Source: Vibrio amylolyticus
Lineage (GTDB): Bacteria; Pseudomonadota; Gammaproteobacteria; Enterobacterales; Vibrionaceae
Reading direction: 5' to 3'
Assembly: GCF_023145695.1 (NCBI RefSeq)
Contig: NZ_JAJHVV010000001.1
Location: forward strand, 62,001-126,000
Length of the DNA: 64,000 nucleotides
Part shown: one piece after another, positions 35,253-48,100 of the stretch
Layout of the letters: each line of letters opens with the position of its first letter
How positions within the stretch are numbered: the stretch's first letter is position 1
The notes under the pieces: generated by a model
Seen by the model: the letters and a program-made list of their open reading frames with translations, nothing else
Told to the model about the DNA's origin: nothing
The model's database searches: none
Position numbers and translations under genes: made by a program

Positions 35253-36155
35253 CTAACTGCTGTAAGAGCGACACCACCGTACAATTGGCTCATGAAAGCC
35301 AAACACCCTCATGTTGCCTGAAAACACGAGAATCACTCCTGCAGCTGATAACCAAGTCCACTCATACCCTTCAAATAGCGTTGAGAGTGACAGCGCAACT
35401 AAGGGAAACAGAACTGTACAATACGCCGCTTTAGCCGCGCCAATTCGGCCTACTAGCGCCAAATAAGTATTAAACCCAATCACCGAACCTATGATCGCGA
35501 GATAGATTAACGCGCTTAAATACGTTGGGGTTTCAGGTATTGCCAAAGGAAGGTCCATGACCAAGGCGATAATAAGTAAATACAACGCACCGTAACCCAT
35601 CGACCACGCCGTAGTTGGCAAGAGTGGCATCTCCTGCTTTTGCGCTCTCGCTGACACAATATTCCCCATGGAGAAAAAGTACGTTCCCATAAAACTTAGC
35701 CCTAGCCCCAAGAAGATGGTGATATCCATATCAGCACTTAAGAACTGTGAAGAAAAGAGCAGAACTACACCAATGAACCCAGTTAATGCGCCTTGAATAA
35801 ATGCACTCGACGGCCTGCGTTTTTCTAGTATCCACAGGTTAATTGAATTAAAGATTGGTGCTAACGAGAAGACAACCGCATTTAACCCACTTGGAAGGTA
35901 TTCCGTTGCAGCGTAAAAGAACAGAAAGTTATTTGAAAACAGACAGAGAGCCAACAACCCAGCCATTTTATGATTCTCAATAGAAAGTTGAGGCAAAGCA
36001 TTCCTAATCCTGAGCAAGACAAGTAATACGATAGAAGCAATAGCAAAGCGCCAGCCTACAGAGACAACAACAGGCGTATCGCCTAACTGGAATGCGATTG
36101 CTAGCCAGGTGGAACCCCATATAAAAACGGTAACGGTATAAAGAACAGCGTTCAT
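35253..36155 (-). CDS. EamA/DMT-superfamily transporter
   Basis: It has ten membrane segments in two EamA repeats, with typical motifs FIWGSTWLAI near residue 11 and LAPIFNSINLWILEKRRP near residue 97. The substrate is unknown. GAGGGAGA precedes the ATG. It is divergent from an AraC regulator across 165 bp, which makes it the likely target of that regulator. Confidence 0.9.
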   Translation of the reverse strand: MNAVLYTVTVFIWGSTWLAIAFQLGDTPVVVSVGWRFAIASIVLLVLLRIRNALPQLSIENHKMAGLLALCLFSNNFLFFYAATEYLPSGLNAVVFSLAPIFNSINLWILEKRRPSSAFIQGALTGFIGVVLLFSSQFLSADMDITIFLGLGLSFMGTYFFSMGNIVSARAQKQEMPLLPTTAWSMGYGALYLLIIALVMDLPLAIPETPTYLSALIYLAIIGSVIGFNTYLALVGRIGAAKAAYCTVLFPLVALSLSTLFEGYEWTWLSAAGVILVFSGNMRVFGFHEPIVRWCRSYSS

Positions 36156-36320
36156 TAGATCTCCCTCTCTAAACGGACTGATTGTTCAGCTTAAAGAAAC
36201 AGTTAAAGAAGATCGTTTCTAATCCTGCGGTTTTTATAGATTCTTGCGCTTTTCTTTTTGGGTAGGGTTTAACCGTTGTTGTAAATATGTATATTAGGTG
36301 TAGCAGTCAAGGAGATAGCG

Positions 36321-37214
36321 TTGAAGAAAAGCCCTCAAGAAAAGGACAAACGACAAGATGTTTATAATGTCCTTTCAAATAACACAGCGACATTACATAA
36401 GGATCTATGGCTTGATAACGGCATAGGCTCTGCTGTTTGGAGCAACAACAACGGCAGTGCACGCTACAATAAGCCGGGGCATCACACCTTAAGTTTCTAC
36501 TTACAAGGGGGCCATAATACCCAGCGTATAATGAACTCTGGAAACCTGAATGGTGGTATAGATAAACTGTGCCTAATGCCTAAGGATCATCATTCAGAGT
36601 GGGCTTTTTCCGCTCCGTTCTCTTTCTTTCATCTTTATTTCGAACAATCACACTTACAAAACTTCGCTGAACAAGTCTTTGATAAAGAAGGACGAAACAT
36701 TGAGTTAAATGAGCGAACCTTCGTTGATGATCCTTTCGTCAGCCAATTGATTCGTCAAACCATGTTAAATCAGAATTGGGAAGACTCTACCGATAAGCTC
36801 ATGCTTTCCCATGCTCAGCAAATGTTGCTGCTGCACCTTGTGCGTCGTTATTGTGAGCACTCTATCACCAAGTCGCTTAGCACGGGCGGGTTATCAGCAG
36901 CGAACCGTCATAGAGTGATCGATTTTATTGAGGCGAATTTATCTCGCTCTTTCACTCTAAACGATCTGGCCACACTCGCAAACTTAAGTGATTTTCACTT
37001 TGCTCGGATGTTTAAAGAGAGCTTTCAATGCACACCTCATCAATACGTGCTGACAAGACGTATTGAGTTAGCAAAGCAATTACTGACTCAATCAACAGGG
37101 TCATTGGCCGAGATTGCCCAATTGTGTGGTTTTTCATCTCAGCAGCACCTCTCTTCGCAATTTAAAACAAGAGTCGGCTCAACGCCTTCAGTTTTTCGTC
37201 GCGAGCAAAGCTGA
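36321..37214 (+). CDS. AraC-family transcriptional regulator
   Basis: The C-terminal 100 residues hold two helix-turn-helix units typical of AraC/XylS (FTLNDLATLANLSDFHFARMFK, then EIAQLCGFSSQQHLSSQFK). The N-terminal part, about 180 residues, is a cupin-like ligand domain. The start is TTG with AAGGAG 6 nt upstream. Divergent placement suggests that it controls the EamA transporter gene. Confidence 0.9.
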   Translation: MKKSPQEKDKRQDVYNVLSNNTATLHKDLWLDNGIGSAVWSNNNGSARYNKPGHHTLSFYLQGGHNTQRIMNSGNLNGGIDKLCLMPKDHHSEWAFSAPFSFFHLYFEQSHLQNFAEQVFDKEGRNIELNERTFVDDPFVSQLIRQTMLNQNWEDSTDKLMLSHAQQMLLLHLVRRYCEHSITKSLSTGGLSAANRHRVIDFIEANLSRSFTLNDLATLANLSDFHFARMFKESFQCTPHQYVLTRRIELAKQLLTQSTGSLAEIAQLCGFSSQQHLSSQFKTRVGSTPSVFRREQS

Positions 37215-37231
37215 CACTGTCATTTCAAGTG

Positions 37232-38041
37232 TTACTCTGCCTCACTCATAGCAAATTTAATCTCTTCCGAAGAGAAGCCTTTTCGGCTTAACATCGCATA
37301 CGTCTTACTGCGCTCTTTGTGCGTTTTTAAATCATAGTTTTTCTTTTCTAACTGCTCTAAACAAGACGAATAGAAATCGATCTCTTCTGCTGCGATTAAC
37401 CTGTCGACAATCGTATCAAGCTCGTCAGTATCAATTTTTCTCTGACGTAACTCCTGTCGAATCACCGTCATCCCTTTTCCCTTTCGAACGTATTTCAGTA
37501 CTTCCTTTTCTACGTCCGCTTTCGCGGCTTTAATTTCAAGGTTGCTCTGCAGTTGCTCGTAACATTTGTGCTGCTTGATCGCTTCGTTAACCTGCGAGTA
37601 GCTAAAGCCTCTTTTTTGCAAAGTGGAAACTAACTTCTCTTTACTGATCGAGAACTCTTCATAGGTATTGTTAATGCGATCGATCAAGATAGTTTGCTCA
37701 TCAATTTGAAGCTCTTCAGTCACCTTGACTATCGCCTCTCGAATGACTGTGTCTGTGATGCCCTTCTTTTTCAGCTTTTCTAAAATGTAACCTGAGCCAT
37801 ATTCACTAGAAAATGCACGCTCGACAAACTTCTCAGCGAAATCATCGTCCGACTTTAAATAACCAAAGCCGCGTAGCTTTTCCAGAGTGTCGGCTATCCA
37901 CTCTTCGTTGTCAGTTTTAACACGAAGCTTCGAAACCAATTCACTTTCAGTCAGATCTCTTTGGCCTAGATGCCACATGGCAGAATTCATCACGCTTTCT
38001 ATACGCGTGGCTTTTTTTATGCGATTGTCTTCTTGGTACAA
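37232..38041 (-). CDS. recX: RecX-family protein, extended form
   Basis: RecX proteins modulate RecA filaments. Helical three-helix RecX repeats are visible (for example TESELVSKLRVKTDNEEWIADTLEKL, then YGSGYILEKLKKKG). At about 269 residues it is far longer than the 150-residue E. coli form, which suggests five or six repeats. There is no recA next to it. The start is TTG with AAGGA 6 nt upstream. It is divergent from an AlkB-like repair gene, 34 bp apart. Confidence 0.8.
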   Translation of the reverse strand: MYQEDNRIKKATRIESVMNSAMWHLGQRDLTESELVSKLRVKTDNEEWIADTLEKLRGFGYLKSDDDFAEKFVERAFSSEYGSGYILEKLKKKGITDTVIREAIVKVTEELQIDEQTILIDRINNTYEEFSISKEKLVSTLQKRGFSYSQVNEAIKQHKCYEQLQSNLEIKAAKADVEKEVLKYVRKGKGMTVIRQELRQRKIDTDELDTIVDRLIAAEEIDFYSSCLEQLEKKNYDLKTHKERSKTYAMLSRKGFSSEEIKFAMSEAE

Positions 38042-38075
38042 AGGGTTTCCTTAAATTTATCAAGGTTCAAGGTTA

Positions 38076-38690
38076 ATGGACTCAAACTTTCAGCCAAAAC
38101 TCTGTCAGCCAAAACAATGGCACCAAATACCCAATGGTTCGATATATTGGGACCCAAACTTTGTTCCGGCTGAAGAGGCGGATCACTTGTTCCTACGTTT
38201 AAAGCAGCAAGTGGCATGGCGAGACGATAGTATCACTCTATTTGGCAAAACCATGCCAATACCGAGAAGGCAAGCATGGTACGGAGACGCGAGCTATCGG
38301 TATTCTAATCTAACCCTGACGCCAGAACCCTGGTTGCCCGATTTATTCGAATTAAAAACCCGCTGCGAGCAAGTCGCTCACTCTCCATTTAACTCGGTAT
38401 TGGCCAATTTATATCGAGACGGCAATGATTCAAATGGCTGGCACAGTGATAATGAACCGGAACTTGGTCGTCAGCCTATTATTGCATCCATTAGCCTTGG
38501 TGAATCTCGCCTGTTTCATCTAAAACACAAACAGACCAAACAGAAATACACCTTTGAGCTCAATGCTGGAAGCCTACTCATTATGGCGGGTGAAACGCAA
38601 TCATATTGGCTTCATACCGTACCCAAAACCAAGAAGCCTAAATCAGAAAGAGTAAACCTCACTTATCGGTTTATACATGATCAAACCTGA
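38076..38690 (+). CDS. AlkB-like 2-oxoglutarate/Fe(II) dioxygenase (DNA repair)
   Basis: It has the AlkB-type fold with iron ligands H-x-D (WHSDNE near residue 128) and the later His (WLHTVPK near residue 183), plus the 2-oxoglutarate Arg in RVNLTYR. The PRRQAWYGD motif near residue 62 is typical of the ALKBH2/3-like bacterial group, which demethylates alkylated DNA or RNA. It is divergent from recX, so both may respond to DNA damage. The ribosome site is weak. Confidence 0.9.
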   Translation: MDSNFQPKLCQPKQWHQIPNGSIYWDPNFVPAEEADHLFLRLKQQVAWRDDSITLFGKTMPIPRRQAWYGDASYRYSNLTLTPEPWLPDLFELKTRCEQVAHSPFNSVLANLYRDGNDSNGWHSDNEPELGRQPIIASISLGESRLFHLKHKQTKQKYTFELNAGSLLIMAGETQSYWLHTVPKTKKPKSERVNLTYRFIHDQT

Positions 38691-38691
38691 C

Positions 38692-38904
38692 TTATGCTGA
38701 ATAGTGGATCTCTTTTTCAATAAAGTCTGACTCACTGTACCAATGCACCGTACCAACATACTTATTTTCAGTTAATACAGAATCTATTTGGGCCGCAAGC
38801 CGCGTATTCATGATTAGCCAACCATCGTTATCTTCTAAACCTTCTATCAACTCGCTTGTTAAGTCCTGTGCTTTCGTATCTAGCTGTAAGCTAATTAGGC
38901 TCAT
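38692..38904 (-). CDS. Small protein of unknown function
   Basis: The start at 38904 gives 70 residues (MSLISLQLDT) and has GATGGG 5-6 nt upstream. An in-frame start at 38949 would add 15 residues. The protein is acidic, with an apparent alpha/beta pattern and no membrane segment or Cys. I do not recognise it. It is convergent with alkB, with one base between stop codons. Confidence 0.6.
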   Translation of the reverse strand: MSLISLQLDTKAQDLTSELIEGLEDNDGWLIMNTRLAAQIDSVLTENKYVGTVHWYSESDFIEKEIHYSA

Positions 38905-39069
38905 TTTTCCCATCCATTCAAAAACGTACAACAGTTTCACCAAAAACAAGAGGTTTTATAGTGAATCTATTTCATTGGTTCAACTTTAACACGAACCGAG
39001 TTTAAAGGCGCAGATTAGAAGAGGTAAAAGTCAGGAACAAACAAGGCAGGTAAAATACACATAGAGAAA

Positions 39070-39094
39070 GCGCCCTAGAAAAGCTCTAGAGCGC
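39070..39094 (-). terminator. Terminator of the giant adhesin gene
   Basis: On the minus strand a 9-bp stem (GCGCTCTAG / CTAGGGCGC, one G-T pair) is followed by TTTCTC and a T-rich stretch, about 10 bp after the adhesin stop. Confidence 0.7.
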
Positions 39095-39103
39095 TCTGTA
39101 TTG

Positions 39104-42100
39104 TTAGATTTCGTGGATGATGATCTGTTGGTCAATTAACGCGCTGATAATCTCGTTAGACTCAGAGCCAACCAAAGATAATTGAGGCGCGAGATCTTCA
39201 ACCAAAATCGTCTGTTCTTCTTGCCCAACACCATGAGGGTGAACATGCAGTTCAACATCATCACCTTCAATCGTCGCATCGATATGCCCCAATAAAGTAT
39301 CCAGATCCACATTTTCGGCTTTCAACTCTGGTAATACTTCTCTCAAGTCAATTTGATCACCTTCATCGACATGGAAGTCGGTAATGGTATCGGTTACGCC
39401 ATTATCAATTTCATGCCAAACAAACGTATCCATTCCAGTACCACCAGTAAGAACATCGTACCCTAGCCCGCCATCAATAATATCATTTCCATCGCCACCA
39501 GAAAGTGAGTCATCTCCAGCGCCGCCTTCCAATCGATCGTTACCGGAACCTGAGTTCATGGTGCTATTCTCACCATCACCGAACAAGTACTGATCCTCAC
39601 TCTTATCAGCGGAGCCAATAATACTTTCGTCAGACACCACGTTCAATTGTAAGGTTATCGGTGCTGACAGCGCCTGTCCACCGTTAGACTCTTCAGACAC
39701 CGCCGTCACCGTCACGGAGTATTCACCCACTTCAACACTGTCCACTTTTAATGAGTCAATAGCCTCAAAAGAGACAATCCAAACACCCGACGAGTAGTCA
39801 ATTAGACCAGCATCACTGGTTACGTTTACGTCCTCAGGTAACCCTGTTAGTCGCAAGCTCAACGTTTCAGAAGTGTCTGTCAGTGTTGCTAACAGCCCTA
39901 CAATGGCAATTCCGTTGTTGCTCGCGGTTTGGCTTGCTGTCATGTTTTTAATGTAATTCATTGCAGGATCGACACTTAAAGTCGGAGTGTCAGCAACGGG
40001 AGTAACGGTAATGTCATAATGAGATGGGTCTGTCTCTATCACGATACCCGACGGACAACCACTGTCTCGCGCCACCACATCCAGGCCAATATTGCTACTG
40101 GTTACGTCACTCGCATCTAAGAACATGCCATTTGGGTTCACTGGTGTATCAATCACTGCGTTCAGTTCCGATAGCGACCCCGTTAAGACGATACTTTGGC
40201 TATCAGCTCCCGTAATAGAGACATTTGAACCATCTGGAAGAACGACTGACAACACACCTTCTGTGACCGTAATCGTCACCGTCATTAAGTCATCAGCGTA
40301 CTCTCCAACGTAATCTGGATCGCTGATATTTATGCCACTGATTAACTGACTATCGGCCTCACTAACCACATGAGTAACATGAGAACCATCAATCACGGGT
40401 TCATCATTAACGCCTTGCACCGTAAAGCTAACTTCGGCACTGTCATGTAGAGGGTCTGGGGTGGTATTTGTCGTTCCGTTATCTACAACGGTATAACTTA
40501 ATTTCACGTCGCCATTAAACTCATCAGCGGCGGTAAACGTCCAGTATGTGCCATCATCACTTTGAACTAATTCGCCTTGACCTTCTGCGACCGAGACGCC
40601 AGTGACTTGAATTATATCGCCTTCTTTATCATCGGTTGCGTTGATAAGATCTTGCGCATAAATGATGATCTGCCCTTCTTCGAGAATAATCCCATAATCA
40701 AGATTATTCGCTTCAGGTTGGTCGTTCACTTCGGTGACTTTAATTTCAAACGTTGTCTGATTTGTTGGTGACGTTGTTACGTCACTGAGATAAATAACCC
40801 CATTATTACCCCCATCGTCAACAGAAGCGGTAACAATGACTGAGCCTGAAGAGTTATCATTATTGCTATCTTCATCTGGGCTAAATACCACTTTACCAGA
40901 GCTTAACGCCGCATTGATATCCGCCACACTACCGAACAAAGAGAGGTGTCCTTGAGCATCTAATGAAAAGTCCACACCCGTCGCATCGAAAAATAACAAC
41001 TCCCCCTTGTCAACACTTAACGCTAAGGTGTAGTCCGCATCGGGATCATCAAAAGTGGCATCGATATCAGCAATGCTAAAGCTATCAATGGCAACATTGA
41101 TATCTTCTTGTGTTTCTAGATTGACGACATTGACAAAGGTTGGCTGATCGTTAACGGGGTCGATCGTTAGCTCGACATCAAAACTGGTTTGTGGCCCTAG
41201 GTATTCATTCCCTTCAGCGTCCTTGTCGACCGATTGCACGGTAATAGTCAACGGGCTATCAATCCCCATGACATTACTGGTACCACCATTATTCGCTCCA
41301 GAGTTGTGTTCACCGGAGTTAAAAACAATTTTATCCAAATGCTGGGCGTCAATATCCAGCGTCCACGTATCAGTAACCGCGTTATACGTTGCTTGAGTGA
41401 TGCCATCTGGATGATAAATAGACGCATCCTGAGGCACATTGGTCACTTCAACTCTTAACACCTCGGCACTGTTTTCTGAATACATGCCATGCCCCGAAAC
41501 CGCGTCGGTTCTATCAATAACAGATGCATCGATTTCTATATCGATATTCTGACCTTCTAGCCCAGTTATCGCATCTGTCGCATCGACATCAACACTGTCA
41601 CCCACAGGCACCACATTTAGCACAAAATTTGGCAAACCTTCCACTTCGGTTGGTACACCGAGCAGTGACTCTTGAGTAAAGACAGTAACGCCAAACTCAG
41701 CGCTGCCACTAAAGTTCTTCGGTGGTTGAATAGAAATCGCCCCTAAGTTGAGCGTTGTTCCTGCATCCGATGGTATTTGCACACTCCACACACCGTCGCC
41801 ATTATTTTTAACGGTATAGCCTGACTCTGCAGAAAGTAAGAAACCATCTGGAACATCAACGAATTTAAGCGAGACAAATTGCTCAGACCCATCAAGGTCA
41901 GTCAGTGAGATTGTGACAGGTGCAAGATCCCCCAATGAAACCGACGTATCCTCATTGGTGGTGATCTCAATACTTTCACTTGGGTTATCTCCTGGCCCAG
42001 TGACTTCCACCTTATCTAACACAGGCACAACATCGAAACTCACACTGGTTGAGAAATCAGCTGAATGCTCTGCCGTTTGAGTAGCAAACTCATCAAATGT

Positions 42101-45100
42101 CGCAGTGTCAGTGACCGTTCCCGAGATATTAATGGTCACTTCATTCTGGTCATCATCACCTGGGTAATTCTCTTTGGCTCTAAACAAAATATTGTCTAAC
42201 GCACCAGCGCTGATTTGGCTTTCACTAAAGAACAGTTCAGTCCCTAAGTTATTGCCATCACTGTCATAAAACGCGCCAACATCTTGTTTTGCCAACGTCA
42301 ATCTAATAGAAGAAAGGGCTTCTTGCCCCCCTTCCACACCCGTGACTTTATCTGCCAATTCATGACCTATATTCAGCTGAATATAGCTGTCTTCATACCC
42401 AACGCTATCCGCGCCTGAAACACCATCTTGATCAATCGCGGTCATGTTGTCATCAAGCGACCCTGTCACTTCTAACGTAATGGTTGGTACATCACCGCCC
42501 ACGTCAGCAATAGGGTTCACATTGATCACCACATTACCTTGCGCAACATTGGTGTCACCTGATGTTGTGTCTTGGGTAATGACTTTAATCGGTAACCTAA
42601 AGTCACCAGAGAAGTCTTTCGGTAGAGTCACCGTAAGCCCATCAAGAGATTCAACTACGCCTAAATCGGAAATATTAGCTTGGAAAACAAACTGTCCATT
42701 GACGAAATCTACCTCTGCACCTGAAATGGAGATTGGGTAGGTCACTCCATCAATCGTTACTTTATTATCAAGAACGATGGTGATTTCATCCGCCGAGTCA
42801 TCTGCGCCAGTAAAGCTTATGATCGAATCTAACTGCTGACCAAGATTAAGGGGAGTGTCTTCTGTCGCGCTAACCAGACTGTCTTCTGTAATAGCAATCT
42901 CGGCGGCGACTTCGTCCCCTGCAACCACGGTTTCAGGGAAGGATAGCGTTATAGAACTTTCTCGGAACGCATTTGGGGATCGCTCATTCGCATCTTCACC
43001 TTTATCTTGAACGAGTGTTTCAATCGACATCTTTATATTATTGAAGGCACTTGAATCACTAGGATTGAGAGGAGTTAGATCCAGCCCTTGCGGCGCACTG
43101 ACACTGAAAGCGTCTTCATCGGTAATCACCCAACGACCATTCCCTTCATAGGCAGCACCTGTAACCAGTAACTGACTAATTACCAATGCATCTAGCGCAC
43201 TGCCGTCGGTATGCGTTAGCTCAATGATGACATCACTAACCACTTCAACGGAAGAGGCATCGGTTTCGTTATAATGGATGACGTATTCACCATCCCATGT
43301 TTCATCACCATTAAGGTCGACCGATTGATTGTCACTATTGGTGGTAAATCGAATCACACCTTGGCTGTCTGCGGTAATCGATGTGAAGTCCACAAAGCCG
43401 TTTTCATCGCTTACACCGAGTTTGTTGTCACTGTCTTCTGCTTCAACAATAGCACGTACAACCACGCTGATATCACCAGTAAGTGTCGCTGTCACTCGGC
43501 CACCTTCACCGACAATATCATCGCTAGTGTATTCGTGGTCACGCTCTTCGATCTCTACTATCGCTTTCAAGTTAAAGTCAGAACTTGAATCTTGAGGTGG
43601 TACGATTTGAATAAAATTATTCTTCAGAGCAGCTTGAGTAAACGCTTCAGGCGTCATGCCATTAGGTTCAATTTCGAGCACCTGAGAAAGGCCATCCGCT
43701 GACACTGTTACCTTGACGTTAACCAAGCCGTTGTTAACGATGACCTGAGCATCCAACGGAATGTCTTCTAGTGTGATAGAGGTAAAGTGTTCATCGCTAT
43801 CAATATAATCTGTACCTTCAGGGTGCCAGTCGATATTGATCGGCTGATCTTCGTTACCAATGGCGCTATTACTGTAGGTTTCAGAGGTATCAATCACAGG
43901 TTCAACATTGATTCTTACCTCTTGATCGAAAGTATGAACATGACCATCATTTTCAGTCACGATGACGCTTGCCGTCACGTGGATGTTATCAGTCGAAGAG
44001 TCAATCGGACGAACAACAATGCCGGATGTGTTATGAGCTCCGGTAATATTCGCTTCGTATATTGGCTGTCCGTTACCATCGTAGCCTACAAAGTTGAGGT
44101 CAATCTGCGTGCCATCGCTATCTTCAATAACGACTCCTTCAGGAATATTCGATAGCAATACTGTGACGGATTCCGAATCATCAAGCGGCTTGTCTACTCG
44201 CTCTCCAGAGATAATCGTAAAATCAAGTATTGCGAAGCTATCTCCGTTGTGGCTTTCAGTAATCGTCGTTTCGACACCCTGAACATCGCCATCAACAAAG
44301 TCACTCCAATGTGAACCGAGTGTCGCGCCTACCGCTTCATCGGCTACCCCCTTCACTTCAACATTAACAGTTTTGCTGCCCAGTATTTGCTCATCAACAT
44401 GAATATTGCCGTCAGAAAGTTCAGCGCTGTCTTTGACTACACCCGTTACCTTAAACGAGAAGTCTTCATTGCTGTGCTTTTCAGGAACGACATCGACACT
44501 CGACAATTGCTCATAAGGGATCTCATAATATGTCACCCCATCAATGGTCATTTCGACAATCTGACTATCGCCCGAACCAATCCACTCTAATGTCGCGTTC
44601 TCAGTTACGTCCGAAATACGTACAAATAACGCTTCAGAGCCATCGCTGTCCGCTGAAGGGGTCATGGTGATCACTTCATCTAACGTGAACGCATTGTAAT
44701 TAGGCTCATCACCGTAGTAATCCGGATTATCAATATTATCTTCGTTAATTTGGGCACGTTGAACGCGGAAGCTACCCATATCCGCACTCGGGGTAACATC
44801 GATAACAATCTCTTGAGATGGAGAGCGCGCGTCAGATTTATCATTGACACCATCATTGTATGAGTTCGAACGCTCCTCTGTTATCGCTGTCGCTTCAAAA
44901 CGAATTTGACCCGAAAAGTTGTCGATGGGGTTGACTTCAACTCGGTTGATATCGTTTGCCGCAATAATATAGACCCCATTGATTGGCGTCAGAACATCGC
45001 CGTTACGATCCAGCAGTTCAAACTCGCCTTCACCGTCAATAACTTTTAGTTCATAGGTGAGGGTTTCAGCTCGGCTTGTATCTTGAGATTCCGCACGTAG

Positions 45101-48100
45101 TTGCAATCGTACATTACTATCATCTTCGCCTACTTCGTATTGATACGTACTGCGACTATCATTCCACTGTGCTATGTCGGCAACACTTTCAATTTCAATT
45201 CTAAAGTTTGAATCCATGGTATGATCGGCCACACCGTCATTGTCAATTTCTAGCTGATAATGAATTTTCACACCACCGTTGCCCGTTGAGACGTTACGGT
45301 CAGGAACAAAAAAGAGGTTATCAATCGTTGCGATGGTGTTGTTGCCACTTTGACTGAAGCTTTGCTGTATTAAAGCACCATCAAAAGTGATACTGCCTGT
45401 TACAGGGTCAGCCTCAAGCTTATGGTACTCTCCATCCTTTAAGTAATAGAAAGTCCCTTGGTGATTTCCATCTTTAATGGTTAACGCACCAATAGATTCA
45501 TTGTTATCCGAGTCAAACAAATTCACCTGAAGTGACACTTGTGCAGGGCGATCAGCTAAACCAGACTGATTATCTTGAATGTTTGCCGTTTCTGGTTCTT
45601 CTCCTGCTGCATACTTAATCGAAACGTCACGCCCTGAGTCCTCAAACGTAGTCACTTTAAGTGAAATAGGTCTCGACTCTTTATCACTAATGGAGATCTC
45701 AAGTGGCGCTGTCGACGTGTCTAAATCCCCATCGGTAGCTGTTACATTGATAGAGAAGTTAATCTCATCACTATCGTGTTCAAGATTACCGTTAGCGCGG
45801 AACTCAATATCACCATTAGAGTTCACCCTTAAAATCCCAAGCTGTCTGGTTTCTGTTCCACCAGCGCCATTATCCGTTTGCTCATAAACGCGAATATTTT
45901 GGCGTCCATCGTTGAGATCAACTGAATCTAAATAGCTGCCTCTCGGGCCACCAAAAACAATTGTCGCACCGTTTTCAGTCGTTCCTTCAACTTTGGTTAA
46001 CGATGCGGTATCTGCCCCTTCATCTGTCGTAGCATCAAACATAGAAACTTTGCTATTTCTAAAGCCTTGTCCTTCAATTCTAGAAATCGACTGTGCACTC
46101 ACTAATGGAACATCGTCGATGATGGTTATCGGTAGAGTAATTTGATTGGAAACATCCCCATCGAAATCATTGGCAACAATCGTGAATTCAAGTTGAATTG
46201 AATCTTCACTATTAGCAATTGAGTGATCGAGCACACCCAATAGCTCAAACTGATAGCTGTTATCTTGGGTATCAAAAATAATCGTGAAGATCGGTGTGCC
46301 AGATTCCGTCTGCGCCGTATAAGTAAAGGTTGTGCCACTTGGGGACATATTTTGAGATACGTCTCCCCACTCTAGCGCTTCACCACCACTCGTGAGCCCA
46401 TCAAGTGTCTCTGCAGCGTTAACCAGTTCATACTCCACAACACCATCGGCGCCTTCGCTGATAGTAAAGAAACCGGATAGGCTCGTATCATCACTTTGAT
46501 CTGATCCTGTTCCTCCTAAGTCATCTTCATCAACGTTGCGTTCACCGGTTGTCCCTGACAGTACTGGCTTGTCATCTACAATGTCGATTGGTAATGAGAT
46601 GCCCTCTGAAATATCACCATCGGTATCAATGGCCACCACATCAAAAGGAATAGAGAGCAAATCAGAACCACTGAGGTGGTCTAAAGGCTCTAGTAGGGTA
46701 AATGTATACGCACCATCGTTGGTTAACGCTAATGTAAAGACCACTTTTCCATTCGCCACGCCTTGATACGTCGTACTATTCGCCGCCCCAGAAACCTCGT
46801 CGATGGAGACTTTATTACCACCTGAATAAAGGTCACTTTCAGTATTTGACGTATTTTGTAACGCATACGAGACCACGCCATCAGCCCCATCAGTCGTAAC
46901 AAACTGCCCAGATGCCTGAGGTGAGTCACTACTTAATCCACTTTCATTAACACTAAACACGCTCGTATCAATGATTCCGTCAATAACCGGAACATCATCA
47001 ACAATCGTTACTAAGAGTGATTGTTTGACCGAGTTATCACCATCGGTATCAACCGCATAAACCGGTAGCTCAAAGCTTAGGGTGTTGTGTTGTAATCCAT
47101 CCACATGATCAAACGCTTCAAGGAGCGTGAAGGTATATTGACCTTTATCGTCGCTTAATGGATTGCCAAAATTATTAAACGTGATGGTAAAGACGGATGT
47201 CTCTTTATCACTACCATCAACGGTAAAGCCTAGATACTGGCCAGTGCCGACAGGCTCTTCACGAAGCTGTACGATTAATCCGTTCGAAGTTAACGCGTCA
47301 TCCGTATTGAATTCGTCACTCGCTATTCTAAAGTGGCTAACGTCATCACTGCCCTCTGTGTAACCGATTGACTGAGTGGTGCTGATACTGGAGCCGTTTG
47401 GGTTTGACCCATCATCAAGATTCAGTTCAGACAAGTTCACCGCGGGTACTGATTCTATTTGGGGATTATCACCGTCTTTAATGGTTAAAGTGGCCGTTGA
47501 CGACAGTGTATCGTTGTCTCCATCGCTGGATGTAACAACGATTGATTTAACAATATCTCCCTTAGAATGGTCGAGATCTCGACTTGGTTCAAAACGAACG
47601 TCACCTGCAATGCTGATATACAAAGTTCCATCAGTGACATCAAACGCTTGCTCTCCTGAAATAGCAGGGTTAAGCGTAATAAGGTTACCACCGTCGTAAC
47701 TGAACTGGGTGATTGTTGCACCGTCAGCACTTGGGGTATCAAACACGTTGATCGGATCTGTGGTTGGGTTTCCAGCCGCTAGCTCTGCAACGCTTGGCTC
47801 TGTAATAGTTAAGCCAACGTCTTGCATGGATTGAACATCATCTTCAATATTCACCGATAACAACTTCATCGTAGAATCATCACCATCGGAATCGACCGCA
47901 TAAACCGGTAACTCAAAGCTCAGATTGTTGTTTTCTAATCCATCCTCATGATCAAGTGCTTCAATTAACGTGAAGGTATATTGACCTTTATCGTCACTTA
48001 ATGGGTTGCCAAAATTAATAAACGTGATGGTGAAAACGGGGGTCTCTTTATCACTGCTATCCATGGTAAAGGCTAAGTACTGACCAGAATCGGCAGGATC

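Noticed and set aside
41234..41458. Forward frames across the adhesin gene
   Set aside because: They are shadows of the long minus-strand adhesin; none has a ribosome site or known domain.
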